Positions 7,007 to 14,704 of a stretch of DNA of 14,748 nucleotides are shown one piece after another. Location of the stretch: positions 1-14,748 of the forward strand of contig JAEZRL010000316.1 in NCBI GenBank assembly GCA_023440945.1. The letters run 5' to 3'. Every line of letters begins with the position of its first letter. Position 1 is the stretch's first letter. The notes under the pieces were generated by a model that was given only the letters and a program-made list of their open reading frames with translations, was not told the origin of the DNA and ran no database searches. A program made the translations under genes and the position numbers. The DNA comes from Bacteroidota bacterium. Lineage in GTDB: Bacteria > Bacteroidota > Bacteroidia > Chitinophagales > Chitinophagaceae.

Positions 7007-7170
7007 TTATGTTACCGGCGTCCGGTTCTTTGGTCATCGCCTGTTGTGTCACTCACTTCAAGGTTTAGAACATTGGTCGACAGTCGACCGTCAAACGGTT
7101 GGCCGAAGAGATACAGTACAAGAGTGCGACGCAAGGGACGATGCTATAAGTACAAAAGCCGGGAGCATAA
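7007..7170. repeat. 164-bp two-armed palindromic repeat element (MITE-like)
   Basis: The 377-base gap between ftsX and leuS is largely filled by this element. Its ends are imperfect 13-base terminal inverted repeats, TTATGTTACCGGC (7007-7019) and the reverse complement of 7158-7170 (TTATGCTCCCGGC), matching at 11 of 13 positions. Inside, the left arm holds GTGTCACTCACTT (7046-7058) and the right arm holds, inverted, a related TTGCGTCGCACTC sequence (7122-7134). The centre (7075-7090) is the GTCGAC tandem motif. It has no convincing gene; an open frame at 6996-7199 simply runs through the element. Arms or cores are found again at 839, 5999, 8153, 13381 and 14646. No clear target-site duplication is visible. 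The rest of the gap holds the ftsX and leuS promoter candidates. Confidence 0.75.
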
Positions 7171-7216
7171 TTGATAAGTCAAAAGTGAAAAGTCAATAGT
7201 GAGAGCGAAACATCTT

Positions 7217-7247
7217 TTTGAATTTTTACTTTTGAATTTTAAGTTTC
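7217..7247 (+). promoter_or_regulatory. Candidate promoter for leuS
   Basis: TTTG at 7217-7220 is separated by 19 bases from TAAGTTTC at 7240-7247. This is the standard Bacteroidota -33/-7 layout with one mismatch in the -7 box. An overlapping exact TACTTTTG at 7227-7234 lacks a -33 partner. The predicted leader is about 20-25 bases. Confidence 0.5.
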
Positions 7248-7276
7248 AATAACCGATCAAAATTGATATCAGAGAA

Positions 7277-10186
7277 ATGGAATATAATTTCAGAGAGATT
7301 GAGAAAAAGTGGCAGCAATACTGGAAAGAAACAAGTGCTTATGAGGTAAGCAATAACGGCGATATACCAAAATATTATGTGCTGGATATGTTTCCTTACC
7401 CCAGTGGTGCAGGATTGCATGTGGGACATCCTTTAGGTTATATTGCCAGCGATATTTATGCAAGGTTCAAACGTTTAAAAGGTTACAACGTTTTGCACCC
7501 GATGGGTTACGATGCGTTTGGTTTACCTGCAGAACAATATGCTATTGAACACGGCGTGCATCCTGCAGTTTCTACAGAACAAAACATTGAGAACTTCAGA
7601 AGGCAGTTGGATAACATCGGTTTTTGTTTCGACTGGAGCCGTGAAGTGCGAACCTCCGATCCGCATTATTATAAATGGACACAATGGATATTCCTTCAAC
7701 TGTTCAACAGTTTTTATAACCGAACAACCAACAAAGCCGAAAGCATCGAGAGCCTGATAAAAACCTTTGTGCTCGAAGGCAATAAAAATCATCCTTGTCC
7801 GGGTGATGCATCTATTCAATTCTCCGCGGAAGAATGGAACGGTTATGATGTAAAACAACAGCAGGATATTTTAATGAATTATCGTCTTGCCTATTGTGGT
7901 TATGGCGAGGTAAACTGGTGCGAAGCATTGGGGACTGTTCTCGCTAATGATGAAGTGGTAAATGGCGTTAGTGAACGAGGCGGTTATCCGGTGGTAAAAA
8001 AGAAATTGCGACAATGGTATTTGCGTATTACAGAATATGCCGATCGTTTACTCGAAGGTTTGGAGCGACTAGAATTCAGCGAAGCGATGAAAGAGATGCA
8101 AAGCAATTGGATCGGAAAGAGTAGCGGCGCGGAGATTGAGTTTGAAATTTTGGTTGACCGTCAACCGTCGACTGTCGATAGACTTCGTGTCTACACCACC
8201 CGCCCCGACACCATTTTTGGTGTTGATTTTATGGTTATTGCACCCGAACATGAACTGGTTGAAAGGATAACTACGCCTGAACAACAGCAAGCAGTTGTCG
8301 AATACATCGCATACGTAAAAAGCCGCAGCGAAAGAGAGCGTATGGCGGAGAAAAAAATAAGCGGTGTTTTTACAGGTGCTTATGCAATAAATCCTTTTGA
8401 TAAAAGAGAAATCCCGATTTGGATTTCTGAATATGTGCTCGCTGGTTATGGTACAGGAGCAATTATGGCGGTGCCTTGCGGCGACGAGCGTGATTTCAAA
8501 TTTGCAAAGCATTTTAATATTCCGATTACTAATATTATAGGTGATGCATTTGATGGCGACGAAGCAAATCCAACGAAATATGCGACGTTAAGCAACAGCG
8601 GATTTTTGGATGGAATGAAAATGCGTGATGCGATCGATGTGGTGATAAACGAATTGGAACAAAGAGGCATCGGCGTAAGAAAGGTAAATTATAAAATGCG
8701 TGATGCTGCGTTTAGTCGCCAGCGTTATTGGGGCGAACCTTTTCCTATTAAATGGGAAAATGGAATTGCTGTTCCATTAAGTGAAAAAGAATTGCCACTG
8801 CAATTGCCTTATGTAGAAAGTTATAAGCCGGGACCGGAAGGAGAGGGGCCTTTGGCAAATATTTCTTCCTGGACAGAGCAACATTTGGAAACGAATACAA
8901 TGCCTGGTTATGCCGGTTCTTCCTGGTATTTTTTGCGTTATATGGATCCGCATAATACAGAAGAATTTTGCAGCAGGAAAGCAAGTGATTATTGGGGGCA
9001 GGTCGATTTGTACATCGGCGGAACAGAGCATGCAGTTGGGCATTTATTATACAGCCGCATGTGGACAAAAGCTTTGTATGATTTAGGTTTTATCAGCCAT
9101 GATGAGCCGTATAAAAAATTGGTGAACCAGGGAATGATTCAGGGCAGTTCGAGGTTTGTGTATAGGGTTAATATATCAAGTTTCGGAACTGGTTCTTCTG
9201 TGCAAAATGTTGATACAAGTCCTTTATATGGCAGGCAGGTTTTTATCTCGAAAAGTTTATATGACAATTTTGATGATGATTCAGTTCAGGAATCAATAAA
9301 AGATTTCTTATCAGGAAAGTATCAAGATTTCACAGCTATAGTTTCAGACTTGGAAAAACCCACTCCGATTCATGTTGATGTAAACATTGTTGATGGAGTT
9401 GAATTAGACATTGAAAGATTTAAACAATGGCGAAATGGTGAATATGCAAATGCAGAATTTATTTTGGAAGATGGCAGATACATCTGCGGCATTGAAGTTG
9501 AAAAAATGTCCAAATCTAAATTCAACACTGTAAATCCCGACGATCTAGTAAACAAATATGGCGCTGATACTTTTCGCATGTATGAAATGTTTCTCGGTCC
9601 TGTTGAGCAAAGCAAACCCTGGGATACGAAAGGCATTGAAGGTGTCCATCGTTTCTTGCGCAAACTTTGGCGTTTGTTCTTTGATGAAACAAAAGGAAAA
9701 ATCTGGACGGAAGACAAAGCATCAGACGCAGAAATGAAAGCATTGCACAAGGCACTAAAGAAAATTGAAGAAGACACAGAACGTCTTTCTTTCAATACTG
9801 CTGTAAGTGCTTTCATGGTTTGTGTGAATGAACTAAGTGAACTCAAATGCAACAAACGCGAAGTACTCGAACCTTTACTCATTATGCTTACGCCTTATGC
9901 GCCGCATATTGCAGCAGAATTATGGAGTGCTTTGGGCAACACAACTTCCATTCTTGATGCAGCTTACCCGAAACTTGAAGAAAAATACCTGATCGAATCA
10001 ACAAAAGAATATCCTGTAAGCATTAATGGTAAGCTCCGAACAACCATCAATATCGATTTAAGTGCGACACAGGAGCAGGTGCAGGAAATTGTTTTGGCAA
10101 ACGATGTGATAAAGAAATGGGTAGATGATAAGCCGCTTAAAAAATTCATTTTTGTAAAAGGCAAAATGGTAAATGTAGTAATATAA
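7277..10186 (+). CDS. leuS: Leucyl-tRNA synthetase
   Basis: This class I enzyme charges tRNA-Leu with leucine and edits mischarged products. The class signature HVGH is at residues 48-51 and KMSKS at 743-747. The editing-domain motif TTRPDT is at 307-312, with the downstream GTGAIMAVPCGDERD also in the editing domain. The C-terminal anticodon-binding region contains LTPYAPHIAAELW and ends with KFIFVKGKMVNVVI. At 969 residues it is longer than the ~860 of E. coli. The excess lies in Bacteroidota-type inserts: residues ~158-195, and a long stretch at ~632-694 ahead of PIHVDV. A further insert is VDRQPSTVDR (293-302), encoded by a copy of the dispersed GTCGAC repeat immediately before the editing motif. 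All catalytic motifs are intact, so the gene should be functional. It is divergent from ftsX and followed by a hairpin. Confidence 0.98.
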   Translation: MEYNFREIEKKWQQYWKETSAYEVSNNGDIPKYYVLDMFPYPSGAGLHVGHPLGYIASDIYARFKRLKGYNVLHPMGYDAFGLPAEQYAIEHGVHPAVSTEQNIENFRRQLDNIGFCFDWSREVRTSDPHYYKWTQWIFLQLFNSFYNRTTNKAESIESLIKTFVLEGNKNHPCPGDASIQFSAEEWNGYDVKQQQDILMNYRLAYCGYGEVNWCEALGTVLANDEVVNGVSERGGYPVVKKKLRQWYLRITEYADRLLEGLERLEFSEAMKEMQSNWIGKSSGAEIEFEILVDRQPSTVDRLRVYTTRPDTIFGVDFMVIAPEHELVERITTPEQQQAVVEYIAYVKSRSERERMAEKKISGVFTGAYAINPFDKREIPIWISEYVLAGYGTGAIMAVPCGDERDFKFAKHFNIPITNIIGDAFDGDEANPTKYATLSNSGFLDGMKMRDAIDVVINELEQRGIGVRKVNYKMRDAAFSRQRYWGEPFPIKWENGIAVPLSEKELPLQLPYVESYKPGPEGEGPLANISSWTEQHLETNTMPGYAGSSWYFLRYMDPHNTEEFCSRKASDYWGQVDLYIGGTEHAVGHLLYSRMWTKALYDLGFISHDEPYKKLVNQGMIQGSSRFVYRVNISSFGTGSSVQNVDTSPLYGRQVFISKSLYDNFDDDSVQESIKDFLSGKYQDFTAIVSDLEKPTPIHVDVNIVDGVELDIERFKQWRNGEYANAEFILEDGRYICGIEVEKMSKSKFNTVNPDDLVNKYGADTFRMYEMFLGPVEQSKPWDTKGIEGVHRFLRKLWRLFFDETKGKIWTEDKASDAEMKALHKALKKIEEDTERLSFNTAVSAFMVCVNELSELKCNKREVLEPLLIMLTPYAPHIAAELWSALGNTTSILDAAYPKLEEKYLIESTKEYPVSINGKLRTTINIDLSATQEQVQEIVLANDVIKKWVDDKPLKKFIFVKGKMVNVVI
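8153..8182. repeat. GTCGAC tandem repeat inside leuS
   Basis: Within the leuS frame lie four diverged 7-base units of the type GTCRACY (GTTGACC, GTCAACC, GTCGACT, GTCGATA). Read on the minus strand, TCGACAGTCGAC is shared exactly with 7078-7089 in the intergenic element. Three 7-base units equal seven codons, so the encoded peptide has a seven-residue period: VDRQPST then VDR. Confidence 0.65.
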
Positions 10187-10213
10187 AGCCCCAATCTCAT
10201 AATTGGGGGCTTT
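10185..10213 (+). terminator. Hairpin after leuS
   Basis: AAAGCCCCAAT (10185-10195) pairs with ATTGGGGGCTTT (10202-10213), with one bulged G and a 6-base loop. It overlaps the leuS stop codon. The downstream T-tract is short (CTTTAT), so termination strength is uncertain, but the GC-rich stem is convincing. Confidence 0.75.
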
Positions 10214-10328
10214 ATACTGATTGCTCAATCAATTTTATTTTACATCTCATGTAGAACGGTATTTGTTTTATAGACGCTTTCTTTCAGGCTTGTTTTTTGT
10301 TGCGCATCAACTTCCTAAGTCTGCGCCT

Positions 10329-11819
10329 ATGGATAGCATCTATGAAGAAAAATACAGAAAGGAAAATGTAAAATCATTTCCCATACAGGAAAAGAAAATT
10401 GGCTATTCAACATCAACATCACTCACTAATCTTCGAACTACAGCAAGAAAATTTATCGATGCAAAGGATACAAAAGTGCCCGATGGCTATACGGTTGAAC
10501 CCGTGATGGCAGGGTTATCTTTACCAACAGATCTTGCATTTGCTCCTGATGGGACTTTGTTTGTAAGTGAAGGTGGAAGTTCGTGGCCTACTCGTCCTTA
10601 TATGCCTGCGCGAATTATTCGCGTAAAACCTTCGGGTGAAGTAGATGCCATTCAAATGAATGTGCAAGCGGGACCTCGTGGAATAGCCTATAAAGATGGC
10701 GAATTATATATCGCAATCAAGGGTGGTTATTTTACTCGTATCGTGAAATATAATCTTGAAACGAAAGAGCTTACAACCTTGATTGATCAACTTCCAAACG
10801 GTGGTTGGCATGAACCGGGAGGACCAGTTTTTGGTCCTGATGGATTGATGTATTTCGGACAAGGATCTGTGTCGCAGCAAGGCGTTGTTTTGCCGCAGGG
10901 TTTTACGGTTGATATTGCAAAACATCCTTTTGCGCATGATGTACCGGGACAAGATATAACGCTAACTGGAAATAATTGCTGGAGCCGCGATCCTATTGCG
11001 CCTTACCCTTACATGGTTGAAACAGGAGGTTTCAAAGCTTTTAAAACACCTGCAAAAAAGGGAGAGCAAGTAAAAGGAGAAAAATTTTGTTCTTCAGGTT
11101 TATGGCGGTCGAAAACTGATGGAACAGATGTAGAATTGTTAGCCTGGGGAATAAGAAATCCGTTTGGAATGGCGATGAATGATGGAGGTGAATTATATGT
11201 TGCAGACAATGATTTTGAAGAAAAAAGTGCAAGAGCCATAGCGGAAGATCCTGATCGCATCTGGCATATCAAAAATGCAAAACAACCTCATGGGTCCATT
11301 ACAACTCCGGATTGGTACGGCTTCCCGGATATATGCGGAGATGGTTTGCCAGTCGATCATGAAAAACACAGGCCATTAAAAGGTGAAGCTGCTTTGCCTA
11401 TCATAGAAAATCCTCCTGCGTGGGCAGGGCCTGCGATTTATCTTGAGAAGCCACATTCCTGCATGACAAAAATGGACTTCTGCAGATCAGAAGCATTTGG
11501 TTTTAAAGATGAATTATTTGCTTGTGAGTGGGGAACGTTAGCTCCGCTGAATACACCAAGAAAAGAAGCACTTACACATGGATTTAAAGTGATAAGACTA
11601 AATGTAAAAACAGGTAAAGCAGAAGATTTCTTTAGCAATCCTCAACCCGGTCCTGCGTCTGCTTATAGAACGGGTGGATTAGAACGGCCCGTGTCCTGTA
11701 AATTTCATCCGGATGGAAAGAGTTTATATGTTTTGGATTTTGGTGCTGTTCGTGTAACCACCGGGTACATGCTGGCTTTTGCACACACAGGTGTTATATG
11801 GAAAATCACTAAAAAATAA
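10329..11819 (+). CDS. Probable PQQ-dependent glucose/sorbosone-type sugar dehydrogenase
   Basis: This is a six-bladed beta-propeller oxidoreductase of the soluble glucose/sorbosone dehydrogenase family, which oxidises sugars with PQQ. The propeller begins at LSLPTDLAFAPDGTLFVSEG. H161, in NGGWHEPGGPVFGPDGLMYFGQGS, aligns with the catalytic histidine of the family, and R276 in WGIRNPFGMAM with the PQQ-contacting arginine. A cysteine-bearing insert (NNCWSRDPIAPYPYM and FCSSGLWRS) and the late GYMLAFAHTGVIWKI strand complete a roughly 500-residue protein. The start is uncertain. ATG 10329 gives 496 residues with no signal peptide, though the family is usually exported. The frame is open upstream to 10221, and a TTG at 10263 would add MFYRRFLSGLFFVAHQ, a short signal-like sequence. 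There is no haem CxxCH. It is followed after 6 bases by a ferritin-like gene. Substrate and cofactor are inferred only. Confidence 0.8.
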   Translation: MDSIYEEKYRKENVKSFPIQEKKIGYSTSTSLTNLRTTARKFIDAKDTKVPDGYTVEPVMAGLSLPTDLAFAPDGTLFVSEGGSSWPTRPYMPARIIRVKPSGEVDAIQMNVQAGPRGIAYKDGELYIAIKGGYFTRIVKYNLETKELTTLIDQLPNGGWHEPGGPVFGPDGLMYFGQGSVSQQGVVLPQGFTVDIAKHPFAHDVPGQDITLTGNNCWSRDPIAPYPYMVETGGFKAFKTPAKKGEQVKGEKFCSSGLWRSKTDGTDVELLAWGIRNPFGMAMNDGGELYVADNDFEEKSARAIAEDPDRIWHIKNAKQPHGSITTPDWYGFPDICGDGLPVDHEKHRPLKGEAALPIIENPPAWAGPAIYLEKPHSCMTKMDFCRSEAFGFKDELFACEWGTLAPLNTPRKEALTHGFKVIRLNVKTGKAEDFFSNPQPGPASAYRTGGLERPVSCKFHPDGKSLYVLDFGAVRVTTGYMLAFAHTGVIWKITKK

Positions 11820-11825
11820 TTCTTC

Positions 11826-12377
11826 ATGAAACAAACAAAAGGAACGATTCTTATTGAATTGGATGATAAAAGCTGGAGCGATTTCCGGGACAGCGCAGCG
11901 AAGTGGTTTGATAATCTTCTGCTTGTTCAATCATCTTATCAAAAGTTATTGGAAGATACGGTGGAGAAAGTAACGGAGATGCACATAAAAGCATACTTAA
12001 GCGAGATGCATGAACGGGCTAAACAACATGAAGAAAAAATAGAGGAGTTATACAAAATAATCGATCGCGATAGTTCTGTTATACGTAAAACTTTAGGAAC
12101 AGTCTTAGGCAAGGCAAGACAAGTATTAGCGGATGCGATTGCCTTAACCGGAGGCGTTGCAGGACCATGGCAGGACATGCAACAATTATATCTTGCAAAT
12201 ACCAATACCATGAGTGCTTTTGCAGTGGTTGAACAAATAGGACTTGCTATGGGAATAGAAGAAATTACAAACATTGCTATACCCATAGAAATGGATTTAG
12301 CAACAGATCATTTGATACTGCAGGAACTTGTTTTGGAAATGGCAGGGGTTGCAATTATGTACGATCAAAAATTTTGA
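11826..12377 (+). CDS. Small helical, ferritin-like-fold protein
   Basis: This 183-residue, almost entirely alpha-helical protein has a heptad-like pattern consistent with a four-helix bundle. One long helix runs through WFDNLLLVQSSYQKLLEDTVEKV (about 27-49). A second (about 53-80) is rich in Glu and His (E60, H62, H68, E69). A glycine-rich break, ALTGGVAGPWQDM, follows at about 107-119. Two C-terminal helices contain VVEQIGLAMGIEE and EMDLATDHLILQELVLEMA. The spacing of acidic and histidine side chains suggests a ferritin-like fold, but I cannot confirm a di-iron ExxH pair. No signal peptide or membrane segment is seen. It starts 6 bases after the sugar-dehydrogenase stop, so the two are almost certainly co-transcribed. 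Its function is unknown; a stress or metal-handling role would be a guess. Confidence 0.75.
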   Translation: MKQTKGTILIELDDKSWSDFRDSAAKWFDNLLLVQSSYQKLLEDTVEKVTEMHIKAYLSEMHERAKQHEEKIEELYKIIDRDSSVIRKTLGTVLGKARQVLADAIALTGGVAGPWQDMQQLYLANTNTMSAFAVVEQIGLAMGIEEITNIAIPIEMDLATDHLILQELVLEMAGVAIMYDQKF

Positions 12378-12389
12378 ACTATAGCAAAT

Positions 12390-12404
12390 AGATTAAAATA
12401 ATCT
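12390..12404. other. Small AT-rich inverted repeat between convergent genes
   Basis: AGATTA and TAATCT form a perfect 6-bp stem around AAA, 12 bases after the ferritin-like gene. No T-run follows, and the stem has only one G-C pair per arm. It may be a weak terminator or chance. Confidence 0.2.
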
Positions 12405-12442
12405 GTAATCGCAACCTATACTCTAATCATTCTAGTTAAGGC

Positions 12443-13309
12443 TTAGAAGAAACTGATCTCAAATTTTTTTGTAAAAATTTCATTGGGTTGTAGCGAAAGA
12501 ATACCTTCTTTTTCCTGCAGTTGTCCTGATGCATGAACACTGTCTGCGATGCCGCACCAAGGTTCGATGCAAATAAAATCTGCATCTTTTTTACTCCAGA
12601 TTCCAAGATAAGGAAAGCCTTCAAAACTCATGGTTAATCCATTGCTTGTTTTATCGCTTTGCAAAGAAATATGTGTTGATTTCAGATCCTTGAACACCAG
12701 CGCATCCTCGTAGAAAAGTGATTTTAGTAACGGGAGTTTTTGCGTGTTATTGAATACGGCAACCGTTTTATCTTCTATCAATCCTTCACCTGATAACAAC
12801 CAGCGTTCGCTGTTTTCAATCGTATCGAAAGCAAGAAAATAATCTTCAAAAGACGTTCCTTCAACTAATGGAACTTTAAAAGCAGGATGTGCGCCAACAG
12901 AAAAATACATCACTTCGTCATCCTTATTTATCACTGTATATTCAACTGTTAACTTATTTCCATCAATCGAATAACGAATAAAAAAATTGAATTGAAAAGG
13001 ATAAACAGCAAGTGTTTCAGTGGAATCATTTAATAAAAAAACAACAGCATTTTCCGATTGATCCTGCACTGAAAAATCTTTATCTCTTGCAAAACCATGA
13101 CGGCCTAACTGGTACGTTTTTCCTTTGTATTGATAACTGTTATTCTTCAATCCGCCAACGATTGGAAATAACACCGGGCTTTTTTTTGGCCAGACTTCTT
13201 CCGCACTCCACATATATTCCAAACCTGTTTTACGGTTAAAAACACTTTGTAATTCCGCGCCTTTGGTTGCTATTTCAACGGTTAAAATTTGATTGGCTAT
13301 TTGCAGCAT
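12443..13309 (-). CDS. Aldose 1-epimerase (mutarotase) family protein, LacX-like
   Basis: This beta-sandwich protein belongs to the galactose mutarotase superfamily, which interconverts alpha and beta anomers of sugars. At 288 residues it fits the shorter LacX/YphB-like subgroup. Conserved active-site segments are visible: GRHGFARD with H71, FSVGAHPAF with H141 and FICIEPWCGIAD with E249. The last is the likely general base, as in the superfamily. The early stretch KKSPVLFPIVGGLKNNSYQYKGK is characteristic. There is no signal peptide, so it is cytoplasmic. It is convergent with the ferritin-like gene. pdxA lies upstream on the same strand but is separated from it by 133 bases containing a repeat, so co-transcription is uncertain. 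The sugar specificity is unknown. Confidence 0.92.
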   Translation of the reverse strand: MLQIANQILTVEIATKGAELQSVFNRKTGLEYMWSAEEVWPKKSPVLFPIVGGLKNNSYQYKGKTYQLGRHGFARDKDFSVQDQSENAVVFLLNDSTETLAVYPFQFNFFIRYSIDGNKLTVEYTVINKDDEVMYFSVGAHPAFKVPLVEGTSFEDYFLAFDTIENSERWLLSGEGLIEDKTVAVFNNTQKLPLLKSLFYEDALVFKDLKSTHISLQSDKTSNGLTMSFEGFPYLGIWSKKDADFICIEPWCGIADSVHASGQLQEKEGILSLQPNEIFTKKFEISFF

Positions 13310-13380
13310 GTGAAGTTATTTTATGGAACAAGCTTCAGTAATACTTTTCGTCTTTCGTTTTGCCCGTGCCGATTTGTTTC

Positions 13381-13420
13381 GGTATCACTCACTTGTACTT
13401 CCTGTACTTTAGTCGACAGG
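13381..13420. repeat. Partial repeat (arm plus GTCGAC core) between mutarotase and pdxA
   Basis: The stretch carries TCACTCACTT (13385-13394), shared with the arms at 848 and 7051. A TACTT repeat follows, then GTCGACAGG (13412-13420) resembling the core at 7076. Arm and core are closer together than in the 164-bp element, and the terminal inverted repeat is not clear, so this looks like a shortened or decayed copy. Confidence 0.5.
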
Positions 13421-13442
13421 ACGTTTAATAAAATATAATTTA

Positions 13443-14552
13443 TTACACAATATTGTCATTCTCCAGATCTTCCTCAATCCTTTCATCCTCCACATTTGCC
13501 AATACGCGATCACTCATTTTCTTGAGCGGATTTCGGTGCGATTCTTCATAAATATTTCTTCTTCTTATAATGTCAACACAAGCAAAGGTTGCAGCAAGAA
13601 AAGAAGACGCATCGGCTTTGCCTTTACCTGCAATATCGAAAGCAGTTCCATGATCCGGACTTGTTCTTACAGCGGGAAGCCCGGCGGTATAATTAACACC
13701 TTCACCAATGGCAAGTGATTTAAAAGGAATCAATCCCTGGTCGTGGTACATGGCAAGAACTGCATCAACATTTACATACGAACCTCTTGCAAAAAATGCA
13801 TCAGCACTATAAGGACCGAAAGCAAAAATATTATGTTGCTTTGCTTCTCTTATCGCAGGTTTTATAATTGTTTCTTCTTCATCCCCAACCAAACCTTCAT
13901 CACCTGCATGAGGATTTAAACCAAGTACAGCGATCTTTGGTTTTTCAATACCAAAATCTTTTTGCAGGCTATGATTAAGTATTTTCAATTTGCTTACTAT
14001 TGCTTCTCTGGTTATGTTTTGCGCTACTTCGCTTATGGGAACATGCTCTGTAACAAGTGCCACACGAATATTTTCTGCAGCCATAATCATTACCACATCA
14101 TTCACTTCAAAACTTGATTTAAGATAAGGTGTATGACCACTGTAATTAAACTCTGCTGATTGTATGTTTTTTTTGTGAATCGGTGCTGTTACCATTCCCT
14201 GAATTCTTCTTTCTTTTAATGCCTGTGTAGCCTGCATTAAAGAAGACAAAGCATATTTGCCGCCAATGTTATTAAGCGTTCCCGCATTGATAACAACTTC
14301 TTCTTCCCAGCAATTGAACAGATTTATTTGTTTCGGGTTAAGTCTTGTAAAATCTTTTATGATCTGGTAAGAGAAGTTAATATCGGGTAATATTTTTTTA
14401 TAAAAATTGATGCTTTTGTTGTTGGCAAATATTACCGGTATGCACATATCGAGAATGCGGCTGTCGCTTAATGATTTAATGATTATCTCCAGACCAATTC
14501 CATTCAGATCGCCTGATGTAAAACCAATGATTGGTTTTTGCAATTCGCTCAT
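13443..14552 (-). CDS. pdxA: 4-hydroxythreonine-4-phosphate dehydrogenase
   Basis: PdxA oxidises 4-phosphohydroxy-L-threonine in the DXP-dependent pathway to pyridoxal 5'-phosphate, using NAD+ and a divalent metal. The metal ligands H170 (VTEHVP), H215 (LNPHAGD) and H270 (MYHDQG) have the same spacing as H166, H211 and H266 of E. coli. The substrate-binding GHT motif is at about 139-141. The conserved GVNYTAGLPAVRTSPDHGTAFDIAGKG segment is present near the C-terminus. The 369-residue length exceeds E. coli's ~330, with an acidic C-terminal tail (NVEDERIEEDLENDNIV) and an insert after residue 80. The frame is open a further 48 codons upstream to 14696, but that extension runs through the repeat arm and has no counterpart in the family, so MSELQKPIIGFTSGD is taken as the start. 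Confidence 0.96.
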   Translation of the reverse strand: MSELQKPIIGFTSGDLNGIGLEIIIKSLSDSRILDMCIPVIFANNKSINFYKKILPDINFSYQIIKDFTRLNPKQINLFNCWEEEVVINAGTLNNIGGKYALSSLMQATQALKERRIQGMVTAPIHKKNIQSAEFNYSGHTPYLKSSFEVNDVVMIMAAENIRVALVTEHVPISEVAQNITREAIVSKLKILNHSLQKDFGIEKPKIAVLGLNPHAGDEGLVGDEEETIIKPAIREAKQHNIFAFGPYSADAFFARGSYVNVDAVLAMYHDQGLIPFKSLAIGEGVNYTAGLPAVRTSPDHGTAFDIAGKGKADASSFLAATFACVDIIRRRNIYEESHRNPLKKMSDRVLANVEDERIEEDLENDNIV

Positions 14553-14645
14553 GCTATTCAATTTATGGTTGTAAAAATAAGGAGAATAAACGACGTGAGA
14601 TTTGATGAAAGCTGCCAGGTAAAAATAGCTGAATAAGGATAAGAA

Positions 14646-14700
14646 AGTACAAGAGTGCGACGCAACGAAGCCCAATAGCTGCAATGAGCCGGGCACATAA
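14646..14700. repeat. Single arm of the dispersed repeat upstream of pdxA
   Basis: Bases 14646-14665 (AGTACAAGAGTG through CGACGCAA) are identical to 7115-7134. The terminal sequence at 14688-14700, read in reverse as TTATGTGCCCGGC, matches each terminal inverted repeat of the 164-bp element at 11 of 13 positions. The opposite arm and the GTCGAC core are missing, so it is a solo arm about 94 bases before the pdxA start. Confidence 0.7.
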
Positions 14701-14704
14701 AAAT

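Noticed and set aside
7007..7170. CRISPR array or tRNA/structured RNA gene in the ftsX-leuS gap
   Set aside because: There is no regular repeat-spacer pattern and no cloverleaf. The symmetry is that of two inverted arms around a short tandem core.
6996..7199. 67-residue open frame between ftsX and leuS
   Set aside because: It is contained almost wholly in the palindromic repeat element and has no protein-like features.
9370..9882. 170-residue antisense frame inside leuS
   Set aside because: It is a shadow of the leuS coding frame; the sense strand carries KMSKS and anticodon-domain motifs here.
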